Below are positions 1 to 7,599 of a stretch of DNA of 64,000 bases, piece by piece. The DNA is from Runella salmonicolor. GTDB taxonomy: Bacteria; Bacteroidota; Bacteroidia; Cytophagales; Spirosomataceae. Each line of letters starts with the position of its first letter. The first letter of the stretch is position 1. The position numbers and the translations under genes are program-made. The stretch is from contig NZ_JAMZEL010000006.1 of NCBI RefSeq assembly GCF_024158025.1, positions 248,001 through 312,000 of the forward strand, given 5' to 3'. Below the pieces are notes generated by a model. It did not search any database and had not been told where the DNA came from. It saw only the letters and a program-made list of their open reading frames with translations.

Positions 1-1
1 G

Positions 2-493
2 ATTATTGTGCTTTTTACGGCGGTGAGTGCTATTTCTAAAAGCTTTACGCAGGAGCGCGCGGGTCGATTGCTCTATTACTACACGCTGGCGAGCCCACGG
101 GGCATTATTCTTTCCAAAATCCTGTACAATTCGGGGCTTATGATTGTTTTATCGTTGGCGGGTTTTGGATTTTATGCGTTTGTAATGGGAAATCCAGTAG
201 GAGATATACCGATGTATCTGCTTACCATTGTATTGGCAGGTATTGGGTTTGCCTCTACGCTTACGATGGTAGCGGGCATTGCGTCGAAGGCAGAAAACAA
301 TGCCGCGTTGATGTCCATTCTGAGTTTTCCTGCCATTATCCCAATGTTGTTGATGGTCATGAAATTAGCCAAAAATGCCCTTGAAGGCTTAGACCGGAGT
401 GTCAGCAGCGAAGAAATCGTGGTATTGTTAGCATTGGATGCGATTGTAGTCAGTTTGTCATTAATTTTGTTTCCGTATTTGTGGAGAAGTTAA
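2..493 (+). CDS. ccmB: Heme exporter subunit CcmB, 5' end cut by the window
   Basis: This is the C-terminal 163 residues of a polytopic membrane protein of the CcmB family. CcmB is the membrane subunit of the CcmABC transporter-like complex that drives release of heme-loaded CcmE during cytochrome c maturation. The frame is open to the window edge, and full CcmB is about 220 residues, so the start lies upstream. Several hydrophobic helices are visible, with the conserved stretch SKAENNAALMSILSFP followed by further helices. The assignment rests mainly on family resemblance and on ccmC, ccmD, ccmE and ccmF following in the same direction. ccmA is not in the window. Confidence 0.85.
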   Translation: MIVLFTAVSAISKSFTQERAGRLLYYYTLASPRGIILSKILYNSGLMIVLSLAGFGFYAFVMGNPVGDIPMYLLTIVLAGIGFASTLTMVAGIASKAENNAALMSILSFPAIIPMLLMVMKLAKNALEGLDRSVSSEEIVVLLALDAIVVSLSLILFPYLWRS

Positions 494-579
494 TTATGAC
501 GGCTGTTTTAAGAACTTTTAAAATAATAAAAACAGAAGGAATGCTGATGTTAAAACATCGTTCATTCAGCGCATAAACT

Positions 580-1233
580 ATGAAAAATAACTGGTGGAAA
601 GTACTGGCCGTTGTTTTGTTGACGTACGGGTTTTATTTTGGCTTGATGGGCGAGGTACCTCGTCGCAATATTTTGAACGAAAGTATTCGAAACGTGTACT
701 TTCACGTCTCTCTGTGGTTTGCAACGACGCTGTTTTTGCTTACCTCGGCTATTTATTCTATTCGTTACCTGCGTTCAAATAACCTGACCGATGATATTAA
801 AGCCGTAGAATTTACCAACGTTGCGTTGCTTTTTGGCGCACTCGGTTGTGCTACGGGTTCGCTTTGGGCACGCGTAACTTGGGGAGACTGGTGGCCCAAC
901 GACCCCAAACTAAACAGTGTGGCCATCAGTATGTTGATGTATTTTGCATATACCGTGCTGAGAAGCTCGCTGGAAGATGAGCAAAAAAAAGCCCGAATTT
1001 CGGCCGTATACAACATTTTTGCCTTTGCGGTTTTTATTCCGCTGATTTACATCCTACCCCGTATGACCGATTCGCTCCACCCGGGCAACGGCGGTAATCC
1101 AGCCTTTGGCGAATACGACATGGACAATCAAATGCGACGGGTATTTTATCCCATCATTATTGGTTGGATGTTGCTCGGAACTTGGATTGCTACGCTGCGC
1201 ATTCGGGTACGGGCGTTGACTTCAAATGATTAA
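580..1233 (+). CDS. ccmC: Cytochrome c maturation protein CcmC (heme handling)
   Basis: A 217-residue polytopic membrane protein of the CcmC/CcsA heme-handling family. CcmC presents heme at the outer face of the inner membrane for covalent attachment to CcmE. The tryptophan-rich motif is at about residues 96-112 (WARVTWGDWWPNDPKL). The two expected flanking histidines are H42 (VYFHVSLW) and H167 (SLHPGNGG), matching the two axial-ligand histidines of CcmC. About six membrane helices can be drawn. Its end overlaps the upstream extension of the next frame, and it is part of the ccmB-ccmF operon. Confidence 0.92.
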   Translation: MKNNWWKVLAVVLLTYGFYFGLMGEVPRRNILNESIRNVYFHVSLWFATTLFLLTSAIYSIRYLRSNNLTDDIKAVEFTNVALLFGALGCATGSLWARVTWGDWWPNDPKLNSVAISMLMYFAYTVLRSSLEDEQKKARISAVYNIFAFAVFIPLIYILPRMTDSLHPGNGGNPAFGEYDMDNQMRRVFYPIIIGWMLLGTWIATLRIRVRALTSND

Positions 1234-1255
1234 CCATTCACAACTTGATAAACCG

Positions 1256-1480
1256 ATGAGAACTATATTTTATTTTTTTCTTTTTACACTGGTTACGAAT
1301 GTAAACCTCTTTGCCCAACAATCTGTTGTTGAGGAAGTAGCGATGGCCGACCAAATGCGGGCCGACGGCAAGATTTGGGTCGTTGTAGCGGTAATTTCGG
1401 TGATTTTTGCAGGAATTATTGCGTTTCTGGTGAATATAGACAGGAAAGTGTCGAAGCTTGAAAAACAATTGAAGAAATGA
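1256..1480 (+). CDS. ccmD: CcmD-like small membrane protein
   Basis: A 74-residue protein with an N-terminal signal-like hydrophobic stretch (MRTIFYFFLFTLVTNVNLFAQ). One membrane helix follows at about residues 42-60 (IWVVVAVISVIFAGIIAFLV), and then a short basic, coiled tail. This is the arrangement of Bacteroidota CcmD-family proteins, which stabilise the CcmABC-CcmE complex. The ATG at 1256 is preferred over the in-frame ATG at 1226, which would lie inside ccmC and add a non-hydrophobic leader. Its TGA overlaps the ATG of the antitoxin gene (ATGA), implying translational coupling. Sequence conservation in this family is low, so position in the operon carries much of the call. Confidence 0.75.
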   Translation: MRTIFYFFLFTLVTNVNLFAQQSVVEEVAMADQMRADGKIWVVVAVISVIFAGIIAFLVNIDRKVSKLEKQLKK

Positions 1481-1677
1481 GCATCTTAGACTTAGTAGCA
1501 AAAATCGAAAAGCTGCCACCAGAAAAGCAGGCTGAAGTAGAGGATTTTGTGGAGTTTTTATTAAAAAAAGAACCCCCGATAACGCGGAAGAAACCGAAAT
1601 TTGGAAGTGGGAAAGGAATGGTAATTATGAAGCCTAATTTCGACGATCCAATTGATGATTTTAAAGAATATATGTAG
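1477..1677 (+). CDS. DUF2281-type antitoxin
   Basis: A 66-residue acidic/basic protein beginning MSILDLVAKIEKLPPEKQAE, with the EVEDFVEFLL segment typical of the DUF2281 family. Members of this family act as antitoxins to PIN-domain toxins. It lies 7 nt upstream of a PIN-domain gene on the same strand, the normal antitoxin-toxin order. The C-terminal half (GSGKGMVIMKPNFDDPIDDF) resembles the toxin-wrapping tail of such antitoxins. Its start codon overlaps the stop of ccmD (ATGA), so the pair sits inside the cytochrome c maturation operon and is probably co-transcribed with it. An own promoter could not be identified. Confidence 0.85.
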   Translation: MSILDLVAKIEKLPPEKQAEVEDFVEFLLKKEPPITRKKPKFGSGKGMVIMKPNFDDPIDDFKEYM

Positions 1678-1684
1678 TTGATTT

Positions 1685-2065
1685 ATGCCGTTTTTATTGG
1701 ATACTCATGTTTTAATATGGTTTGTAGAGGGGGATAATAACCTTCCTAAATCGGTTAGAGAAGCTATCGAAACATCGAATCAAAACTTTGTAAGCATGGC
1801 AAGTTTTTGGGAAATGGCTATTAAAGTCAGCTTGGGGAACTTAGAACTGACGACATCTTTTGTTAAATATTTTGAAACAGTAATTAGTGAAGGATTTATC
1901 ATTCTTCCAGTTGATTTCATTCATACTGTAAAACTCTCAGAACTTCCATTTCACCACCGCGACCCATTCGACCGCACTTTAATCGCACAGGCTTTAAGTG
2001 AACAATTAACCGTTATTACAAAAGAAAAACTTTTTGAAGAGTATGGCGTAACACGCCTTTGGTAG
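1685..2065 (+). CDS. PIN-domain (VapC-like) ribonuclease toxin
   Basis: A 126-residue PIN-domain protein, full length for the family. The acidic residues expected to bind metal are D6 (FLLDTHVLIW), E43 (ASFWEMAIK) and D93/D96 (HHRDPFDRTLIAQAL). These are signatures of the type II toxin group often annotated as VapC, which cleave RNA and are neutralised by the upstream partner. The C-terminus (LFEEYGVTRLW) is also typical. It is followed after 20 nt by ccmE, so the toxin is embedded between ccmD and ccmE. Whether it is active cannot be told from sequence, but no key residue is missing. Confidence 0.9.
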   Translation: MPFLLDTHVLIWFVEGDNNLPKSVREAIETSNQNFVSMASFWEMAIKVSLGNLELTTSFVKYFETVISEGFIILPVDFIHTVKLSELPFHHRDPFDRTLIAQALSEQLTVITKEKLFEEYGVTRLW

Positions 2066-2085
2066 AATCAAAAATCAGTACAACA

Positions 2086-2520
2086 ATGAAAAAAATACAC
2101 ATTTTCGGATTAATCGTCATTGCCATTGCCATCGGAATCATCGTGTCCACCTATGGCAGTGCAAGTACATACTCAAACTTCACGGAAGCTGAAGAACTGG
2201 CTAAGGAAGGAGAAACCTCGGAGGTGCACGTGGTGGGGAAATTGACCAAAGATGCCAACGGGCAAATCGTGGGCATGAAATACGACCCCGTCATGGATGC
2301 CAATCGCTTTGAATTTATGCTGGTCGATACCAACAAAATTGTTAAAAAAGTCGTTTATCTGAGTCCTAAACCGCAGGATTTTGATAAATCGGAGCAGGTA
2401 GTGGTGATTGGACGGATGCAGAAAGATTATTTTGAATGCAATAAGATTCTGATGAAATGTCCTTCAAAATACACCAACGAAGCGCCTGATTTTAAGGAAG
2501 CTACGGCGGAGAAAATATAA
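2086..2520 (+). CDS. ccmE: Heme chaperone CcmE, Cys (CxxxY) variant
   Basis: A 144-residue membrane-anchored periplasmic protein: a TM helix at about 5-22, then an OB-fold domain with the typical stretches VHVVGKLTKD and EQVVVIGRM. CcmE binds heme covalently and passes it to apocytochrome. In classical CcmE the heme-binding residue is the His of an HxxxY motif. Here the equivalent segment is MKCPSKY, with C125 and Y129, so the His is replaced by Cys. A CxxxY type is known from the variant Ccm systems of Desulfovibrio and archaea. The ATG at 2086 is chosen because the upstream TTG at 2059 overlaps the toxin gene and adds a non-signal leader. Confidence 0.93.
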   Translation: MKKIHIFGLIVIAIAIGIIVSTYGSASTYSNFTEAEELAKEGETSEVHVVGKLTKDANGQIVGMKYDPVMDANRFEFMLVDTNKIVKKVVYLSPKPQDFDKSEQVVVIGRMQKDYFECNKILMKCPSKYTNEAPDFKEATAEKI

Positions 2521-2526
2521 TTCATA

Positions 2527-2573
2527 GACAAAAAATGACGGCGGTTGAGATATACCGACTGGCATTTTTTGTC
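2527..2573 (+). promoter_or_regulatory. Inverted repeat between ccmE and ccmF
   Basis: An 11-bp perfect inverted repeat (GACAAAAAATG at 2527-2537, CATTTTTTGTC at 2563-2573) brackets a 25-nt loop and fills the 67-nt gap between ccmE and ccmF. The right arm has six Ts, so it could act as an attenuator or mRNA-stability element. It ends 14 nt before the ccmF start. Its function is inferred only. Confidence 0.4.
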
Positions 2574-2587
2574 CAACAACCCAACTC

Positions 2588-5146
2588 ATGACTCTCGGAA
2601 ATTTAGGACACCTTCTCGTAATTTTTTCCTTCGTAACGTCGTTGGTCGCTACGTATGCGTATTTACGAGCCACTCTTTTATCGACTGATAACCTACAGGT
2701 AGAAACCTGGAAGCGCTTCGCTAGAGGTGCTTTTTATATTCACGCAGCGGCCGTTATCGGTGTGTGTGCCACGCTGTATGTCATTATTTACGGCCATCAT
2801 TTTGAATACCACTATGCGTGGAGCCACTCATCTAGGGCGCTTCCGTGGTATTATATGCTGTCTTGCTTTTGGGAAGGACAGGAAGGCAGCTTTATGCTCT
2901 GGATGTTTTGGCAAGCAGTTTTGGGCGTGATTCTGATTCGCACCAATAAGCTTTGGGAAGCGCCCATGATGACGGTTTATGCGTTGGTACAGGCTTTTTT
3001 AACTTCTATGATTCTGGGTGTTATCATTCCAGGATTGGATTTTAAAATAGGGAGTACGCCCTTCTTGACCATTGCCGAAGCCAACCCTGGCGCTCCGTTT
3101 TTACAACTCAATCCTGATTTTGTGCCAAAAGACGGAAACGGCCTCAATCCGTTGCTGCAAAACTATTGGATGGTAATTCACCCACCTACTTTGTTTTTGG
3201 GCTTTGCCCTCACCTTGGTGCCTTTTGCGTATCTGATGGCGGGCCTTTGGCGTAAGCAAGTGGTGGAATGGTTGCGGCCTGCCTTGCCTTGGACGTTGCT
3301 GACGGGTGTTATTCTTGGGGTCGGTATTTTGATGGGCGGCTATTGGGCCTACGAGACGCTGAGCTTCAATAGCTATTGGAGTTGGGACCCCGTTGAAAAT
3401 GCCGTTTACGTGCCTTGGCTCATCGTGATTGCGGCCTTACATACGATGATTATTGCTAAGAAAAACGCTACCGCACTCAAGACCTCGGTCATTCTGATTA
3501 TTGCGCAGTTTATTCTGATTCTTTATTCTACTTTCCTCACGCGTAGCGGGATTTTGGGCAATGCCTCCGTTCACTCGTTTACTGATTTGGGGCTTTCGGG
3601 GCAGTTACTACTGTATCTGTTTGCCTTTATTATTGTAGCAACTATATTGACCGTTCGGGTGTGGAAACTCATGCCTTCCGACAAAGACGAAGTATCAACT
3701 TACTCGCGTGAATTTTGGCTTTTTATGGGGGCTACGGTGCTGTGTTTGGCGAGTTTTCAGGTCATTATTCCGACTTCTATTCCCGTTTGGAACAGCATTG
3801 TGCAGGCTTTTGGCGGAGTTTCTAAATTGGCTCCTCCCACGGATGCTATCTCGTATTATACCAAGTTTCAGCTTTGGTTTTTTGCCGTGATTACCATCCT
3901 GTCGGGTATTGGCCAGTATTTTTGGTGGAAGCGGGTGCAGAAAGGAAAAATGCAAGACTTGCTTACTCCTGTATGGATTTCGCTGTTTATCAGTGCTTTG
4001 TTGATTACATTTGGAGGTATCAATAAGCTGCCTTATATCGCTTTGTTAACGGCGGCGGTGTTTGCTTTGGTCTCCAACATTACCATCATTATTGGTGTTT
4101 TACGCGGTAGTTATCGCGTATCGGGCGGGTCTATCACCCACATTGGAGTGGCGTTGATGCTGATTGGTATTTTGTGGTCATCGGGCTATCAGAAAGTGGT
4201 GTCGCTGAATGCGTCGGGCTTATTGATTTCAAAAGATGATTATTTTACGAAGGAGGATAACAAAGAAAATAAAGAAAATGTCCTCTTGTGGCTTGGCCAA
4301 CCGACGCGTATGGGCGATTATTTGCTGACTTATCGTGGGCCTCGCATCGAAATCCGTGATGTGCCTGAGTTTGTTCCTAATACTTGGGTAGATGTAATTG
4401 AAGGTGATTTCCACGCGGTTTGTTTGCGTGACATTACCATCGGCGAAAAAACCTACCACAAAAAAGGCGACACAGTGGCGGTTTACGCCGAAAACGCGCA
4501 TTACGAAGTTGAATACCGCGAGCCCAACGGCCGTATTGCAACGTTGTATCCACGGGTGCAGTTCAACGAAAAAATGGGATTAGTGACATCGCCCGATATT
4601 AAACGCGAGCTTAATAAAGACCTGTATTCGTACGTAACGGTAGGAAGTGACCCCAAGAAAGCAGAAGAGTGGTCGCCCACTGAAAACTTCCGCGTAGCGA
4701 TGCAGGATACCTTCTTTGTCAACGATTTTGTGGCTGTACTCGAAAGCGTAGGCCGTACCGATAAGGTAGAAGGAATAGCGCTTACGCCCAACGACGTGGC
4801 AGTAAAAGCGCAAATTAAGATATTGGATAAAGAGCGTGAATACTATATTACGCCAACTTTTGCCATTAATCAAGAGCGTATGGTGATGCGCAAGCCCGAG
4901 GTAAATGAAGATTTGGGTTTACGTGTTCAATTTATGGAGATTGACCCCAAAACGGGCACGTTCAGTTTTGCCGTCAACTCCAAACAACGCGACTATATTG
5001 TGATGAAAGCCGTCGAAAAACCGCTTATCAATGTGTTATGGATTGGAACCATTGTCTTGGTCATCGGTTTTATGATGTCGACTATTCGGCGGTTTCGAGA
5101 GTTTCGCCTGGTGAGAGATAAGGGCGTGGAATTGGAGAAAGTTTAA
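2588..5146 (+). CDS. ccmF: Cytochrome c heme lyase subunit CcmF/CcsA family
   Basis: An 852-residue polytopic membrane protein of the CcmF family, which transfers heme from CcmE to the CxxCH motif of apocytochromes. Conserved segments are visible in order: the GQEGSFMLW segment near residue 98, the histidine segment IHPPTLFLGFAL, the tryptophan-rich WWD loop (GGYWAYETLSFNSYWSWDP), and a further histidine region. A large periplasmic region runs from about 560 to 800 before the last TM helix. It is longer than the roughly 650-residue proteobacterial form, as is usual in Bacteroidota. It is the last gene of the operon and is followed by a strong terminator. No ccmG or ccmH gene follows. Confidence 0.95.
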   Translation: MTLGNLGHLLVIFSFVTSLVATYAYLRATLLSTDNLQVETWKRFARGAFYIHAAAVIGVCATLYVIIYGHHFEYHYAWSHSSRALPWYYMLSCFWEGQEGSFMLWMFWQAVLGVILIRTNKLWEAPMMTVYALVQAFLTSMILGVIIPGLDFKIGSTPFLTIAEANPGAPFLQLNPDFVPKDGNGLNPLLQNYWMVIHPPTLFLGFALTLVPFAYLMAGLWRKQVVEWLRPALPWTLLTGVILGVGILMGGYWAYETLSFNSYWSWDPVENAVYVPWLIVIAALHTMIIAKKNATALKTSVILIIAQFILILYSTFLTRSGILGNASVHSFTDLGLSGQLLLYLFAFIIVATILTVRVWKLMPSDKDEVSTYSREFWLFMGATVLCLASFQVIIPTSIPVWNSIVQAFGGVSKLAPPTDAISYYTKFQLWFFAVITILSGIGQYFWWKRVQKGKMQDLLTPVWISLFISALLITFGGINKLPYIALLTAAVFALVSNITIIIGVLRGSYRVSGGSITHIGVALMLIGILWSSGYQKVVSLNASGLLISKDDYFTKEDNKENKENVLLWLGQPTRMGDYLLTYRGPRIEIRDVPEFVPNTWVDVIEGDFHAVCLRDITIGEKTYHKKGDTVAVYAENAHYEVEYREPNGRIATLYPRVQFNEKMGLVTSPDIKRELNKDLYSYVTVGSDPKKAEEWSPTENFRVAMQDTFFVNDFVAVLESVGRTDKVEGIALTPNDVAVKAQIKILDKEREYYITPTFAINQERMVMRKPEVNEDLGLRVQFMEIDPKTGTFSFAVNSKQRDYIVMKAVEKPLINVLWIGTIVLVIGFMMSTIRRFREFRLVRDKGVELEKV

Positions 5147-5166
5147 CCAAAACATAAATAAAATTA

Positions 5167-5194
5167 AAAAAAGCGGCTTTTTGGCCGCTTTTTT
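5167..5194 (+). terminator. Rho-independent terminator of the ccm operon
   Basis: A 5-bp GC stem (GCGGC/GCCGC at 73-77 and 84-88 of the 5100s) is extended by A/T pairing and flanked by an A run and six Ts. It starts 21 nt after the ccmF stop, a classic intrinsic terminator. Confidence 0.85.
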
Positions 5195-5266
5195 GATAGT
5201 AGTTAATTATTAATTAAAAATAGTTAATCTCAAACTTTCGTTAAGCTCTGCAAATCATCGGGTTTA

Positions 5267-5857
5267 GTGCATAAAAAGTCACAAATAGCCTCAATTTCAG
5301 TACTATTGGTTGCGATTTCCGCACTGGTGGGATTTTCACGTTTTAACGAAACCGATATTCCCGCTTTCGACAGTTTTAAGAAAACCATTGCCTTCCAAAA
5401 GCATCAATTCGACATCAGTACCACTGAATCTGGGGCCATCAGGGAATTGGTCATTAAAGTAAGCCGCGACGACAAGCAGTTGATTCTTATCCGACAAAAA
5501 ACGGACGGATGGGTGGTCAATGCCGAAGCGGCTGATTTGAATCGTAACGGTTCTCCTGAGGTATACGTTTATTCCAGTACTTACGGGAGTGGCTCATTTG
5601 GAAAGATTTACGCCTTTGAGTTTCTTCCTACGTCGTTTGATGCTATTCGTATTGAGCCCTTTTTGCCGATGTTGGCCGAAGGCTACATGGGGCATGATTC
5701 GTTTAAAATTGAAAACGGACAATTGGTGCGCGAATTTCCCATTTACCGCGCTGGCGATACCAACGCCCGCCCCACGGGAGGTACGCGCAAAATTTGGTAT
5801 GAATTGCGGGAAATTGAGAAAAAACTGGTGCTGAAAGCGGTGGAATATGAAGATTGA
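5267..5857 (+). CDS. PliI-like periplasmic lysozyme inhibitor
   Basis: A 196-residue secreted protein with an N-terminal hydrophobic signal (residues about 7-24). The rest resembles the PliI family (periplasmic inhibitors of invertebrate-type lysozyme). Supporting stretches are AADLNRNGSPEVYVYSST, the glycine-rich YGSGSFGKIYAFEF, the YMGHDSFKIENGQLVREF core, and the conserved end YRAGDTNARPTGGTRKI. The start is a GTG at 5267, immediately before the signal. No better ATG lies upstream in frame. The family role is to protect the cell wall from host or predator lysozymes. The inhibitory specificity here is inferred from resemblance only. Confidence 0.75.
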   Translation: MHKKSQIASISVLLVAISALVGFSRFNETDIPAFDSFKKTIAFQKHQFDISTTESGAIRELVIKVSRDDKQLILIRQKTDGWVVNAEAADLNRNGSPEVYVYSSTYGSGSFGKIYAFEFLPTSFDAIRIEPFLPMLAEGYMGHDSFKIENGQLVREFPIYRAGDTNARPTGGTRKIWYELREIEKKLVLKAVEYED

Positions 5858-5949
5858 AAGGGGAATAATAAACCGAAAACTGGTAAACCGAAAAATGTAA
5901 AAGGGTTGAATTTTGCCCAATGCAGTTGATTCAGGAGTCTTTATGCGCC

Positions 5950-6387
5950 TTAAGACGTATGGTCGCTTACAATCAGCCATTTTCCTGCGATTTTCCTGAA
6001 AACGAGTGTATAATGTCCTCCAATATCTCCTTTCTCTGGGCGGGTAAGGTGCCATTTACCGATGACAAAATAGGCGTTTTTATCCAGCGCATTCAACCGT
6101 AAGATAGTGAATTTTAGGGTGCCCATGGTGGCGCGATCGGGGTAGCGTACTTTGTAATTTTCTAGGGTGTTTTTCCATCCGTAAGTAGGGCCTTTTGCGC
6201 CGATAAACGCCAGGGAGTCTGATTTCCAATAGCCTTCCATGAATGAATTAACATCGCCCGCGTTCCAGTCGGCTTCTTGCTTTTGGAGAATTTTTAAAAT
6301 CGCTTTTTCGTCGGCGTTTTGTTGGGAAAAACCAGTGATTCCCGTAAATAAACAGACGGTAATTAAAAACAATACGAAGATTTTCAT
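5950..6387 (-). CDS. Secreted SnoaL/DUF4440-like (NTF2 fold) protein
   Basis: A 145-residue protein with a signal peptide (MKIFVLFLITVCLFTGITGFSQ). Its body is typical of the DUF4440/SnoaL-like NTF2 superfamily: an N-terminal helix with QEADWNAGDVNSFMEGYW, a middle GWKNTLENYKVRYPD, and a final strand pair ending GHYTLVFRKIAGKWLIVSDHTS. The first in-frame ATG is upstream (6420), but the ATG at 6387 begins the signal peptide and is preferred. It lies 22 nt downstream of the dehydrogenase gene on the same strand and may share its transcript. The substrate or role is unknown. Confidence 0.8.
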   Translation of the reverse strand: MKIFVLFLITVCLFTGITGFSQQNADEKAILKILQKQEADWNAGDVNSFMEGYWKSDSLAFIGAKGPTYGWKNTLENYKVRYPDRATMGTLKFTILRLNALDKNAYFVIGKWHLTRPEKGDIGGHYTLVFRKIAGKWLIVSDHTS

Positions 6388-6409
6388 GTCAATGCGGATA
6401 AAGGTTGAG

Positions 6410-7345
6410 TTAGTAGCCACGGGTTAAATCAATCTGATTTTCAAGGGGTTGTGCATTTAAAAAGCGTTGGAAGTTTTTGACGAAAAAAGCAATTTTTCCT
6501 TCATCTTCACTTGCCTGTCCGCCGCCTGTGTGCTGGGTAAGAATCACATTAGGCATATCCCAAAGCGGGTTTTCGGTGGGTAAAGGTTCAACTTCGGTCA
6601 CGTCCAAGACCGCCCCAGCCAGTCGTTTTTGCTGCAAAGCGGCAATGAGTGCTGGCTCGTCTACCGTGGTTCCGCGCCCTACGTTGGCAAAAACCGCCGT
6701 AGTTGGCAAAGCATCAATCATTTGGGCCGTAAAAAAGCCCTTAGCGGTGCCGGGAAGACAGTTGATAACCAAATCTGTTTGGGGCAATACGACCAATAAT
6801 TCTTCGGGCGAATGAATTGACGCACTCGGGTGAGAACGCGCAACCATTTGAACGGAGCAATCAAAGCCCGAAAGCATTTTTTTGACGGCTTGGCCGATGC
6901 TGCCCGCGCCCAAAATCACTACACGTTTACCAGTGAGTAAATTGAGCCGAAAACGAATTGGCGCTCCAACCCAACGTTTTTCGGCTTTGAGTGAGGTTAG
7001 TTCGTCTACACCGCGATAAAAAGCCAGAATCCCCGCCACTATCGTTTCGGCGCAAGGAATGGAGAAATAGTCGGCCAGATTGCATACGGCTACGTTGGGT
7101 AAATTTAGGTTTTTGTAGCCGTCAAAACCTGCCGAATCCAACTGCCAGTATTTGAGCAGTGGCGGGGCGGGTGCCAACCAAGCAGCGGGTGGATTGCCCA
7201 AAATCACCTGTGATTGTTGGAAGGCCGCTGCTTGCTCGGCTTCTGACCATTCATTCTTGAAAAATACCGAATGCCCCGCGGGTAATTGCTGTTTCAATGC
7301 TTGGCGAAGCGATTCATTGAGGGACGTATTTACGAAAATTTGCAT
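6410..7345 (-). CDS. NAD(P)-dependent D-2-hydroxyacid dehydrogenase
   Basis: A 311-residue cytosolic oxidoreductase of the D-2-hydroxyacid dehydrogenase family, which interconverts 2-oxoacids and D-2-hydroxyacids. The Rossmann dinucleotide motif GAGSIGQ is at residues 146-152. The catalytic trio is visible as R224 (NVGRGTTVDE), E253 (TEVEPLP) and H272 (LTQHTGGG). The length and order match the family. The exact substrate (glyoxylate, hydroxypyruvate or phosphoglycerate-like) cannot be read from the sequence. It probably forms a two-gene unit with the downstream SnoaL-like gene. Confidence 0.9.
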   Translation of the reverse strand: MQIFVNTSLNESLRQALKQQLPAGHSVFFKNEWSEAEQAAAFQQSQVILGNPPAAWLAPAPPLLKYWQLDSAGFDGYKNLNLPNVAVCNLADYFSIPCAETIVAGILAFYRGVDELTSLKAEKRWVGAPIRFRLNLLTGKRVVILGAGSIGQAVKKMLSGFDCSVQMVARSHPSASIHSPEELLVVLPQTDLVINCLPGTAKGFFTAQMIDALPTTAVFANVGRGTTVDEPALIAALQQKRLAGAVLDVTEVEPLPTENPLWDMPNVILTQHTGGGQASEDEGKIAFFVKNFQRFLNAQPLENQIDLTRGY

Positions 7346-7453
7346 TAGATTTGCTGAAAATTAGTGCGAAAAAGTCAGTAGCGAAAGACCATTTTACGTA
7401 GTTCTTTTGCCTGACATTCTACATTGAATAATATTATAATACGTGGTAAAGAT

Positions 7454-7579
7454 ATGTTCTCTAAATGGTTAGATAAACTAAATCGTCAAGATTACCCTTT
7501 CATTGATTTGTTTTATTATTTAATCGTGATTGTGGTCTTCTTTTTACTGGTCATCATATCCAGCATCTTCTTTGATTAA
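7454..7579 (+). CDS. Candidate 41-aa single-helix membrane protein
   Basis: A short reading frame of 41 residues starts MFSKWLDKLNRQDYPFIDL and continues with one long hydrophobic segment at about residues 20-40 (YYLIVIVVFFLLVIISSIFF), ending in FD. A basic amphipathic N-terminus plus one helix is the pattern of small bacterial membrane proteins. It fills an otherwise empty 250-nt gap and is followed directly by a hairpin. No function can be assigned, and it could be a chance frame. Confidence 0.45.
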   Translation: MFSKWLDKLNRQDYPFIDLFYYLIVIVVFFLLVIISSIFFD

Positions 7580-7599
7580 CCTTACCACGCAGTAAGGTT
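7578..7599 (+). terminator. Hairpin between convergent genes
   Basis: A perfect 8-bp stem (AACCTTAC/GTAAGGTT) with a 6-nt loop is followed by ATTTT. It overlaps the stop of the small membrane ORF on one side and the stop of the metalloprotease gene on the other, and may serve as a shared terminator. Confidence 0.5.
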
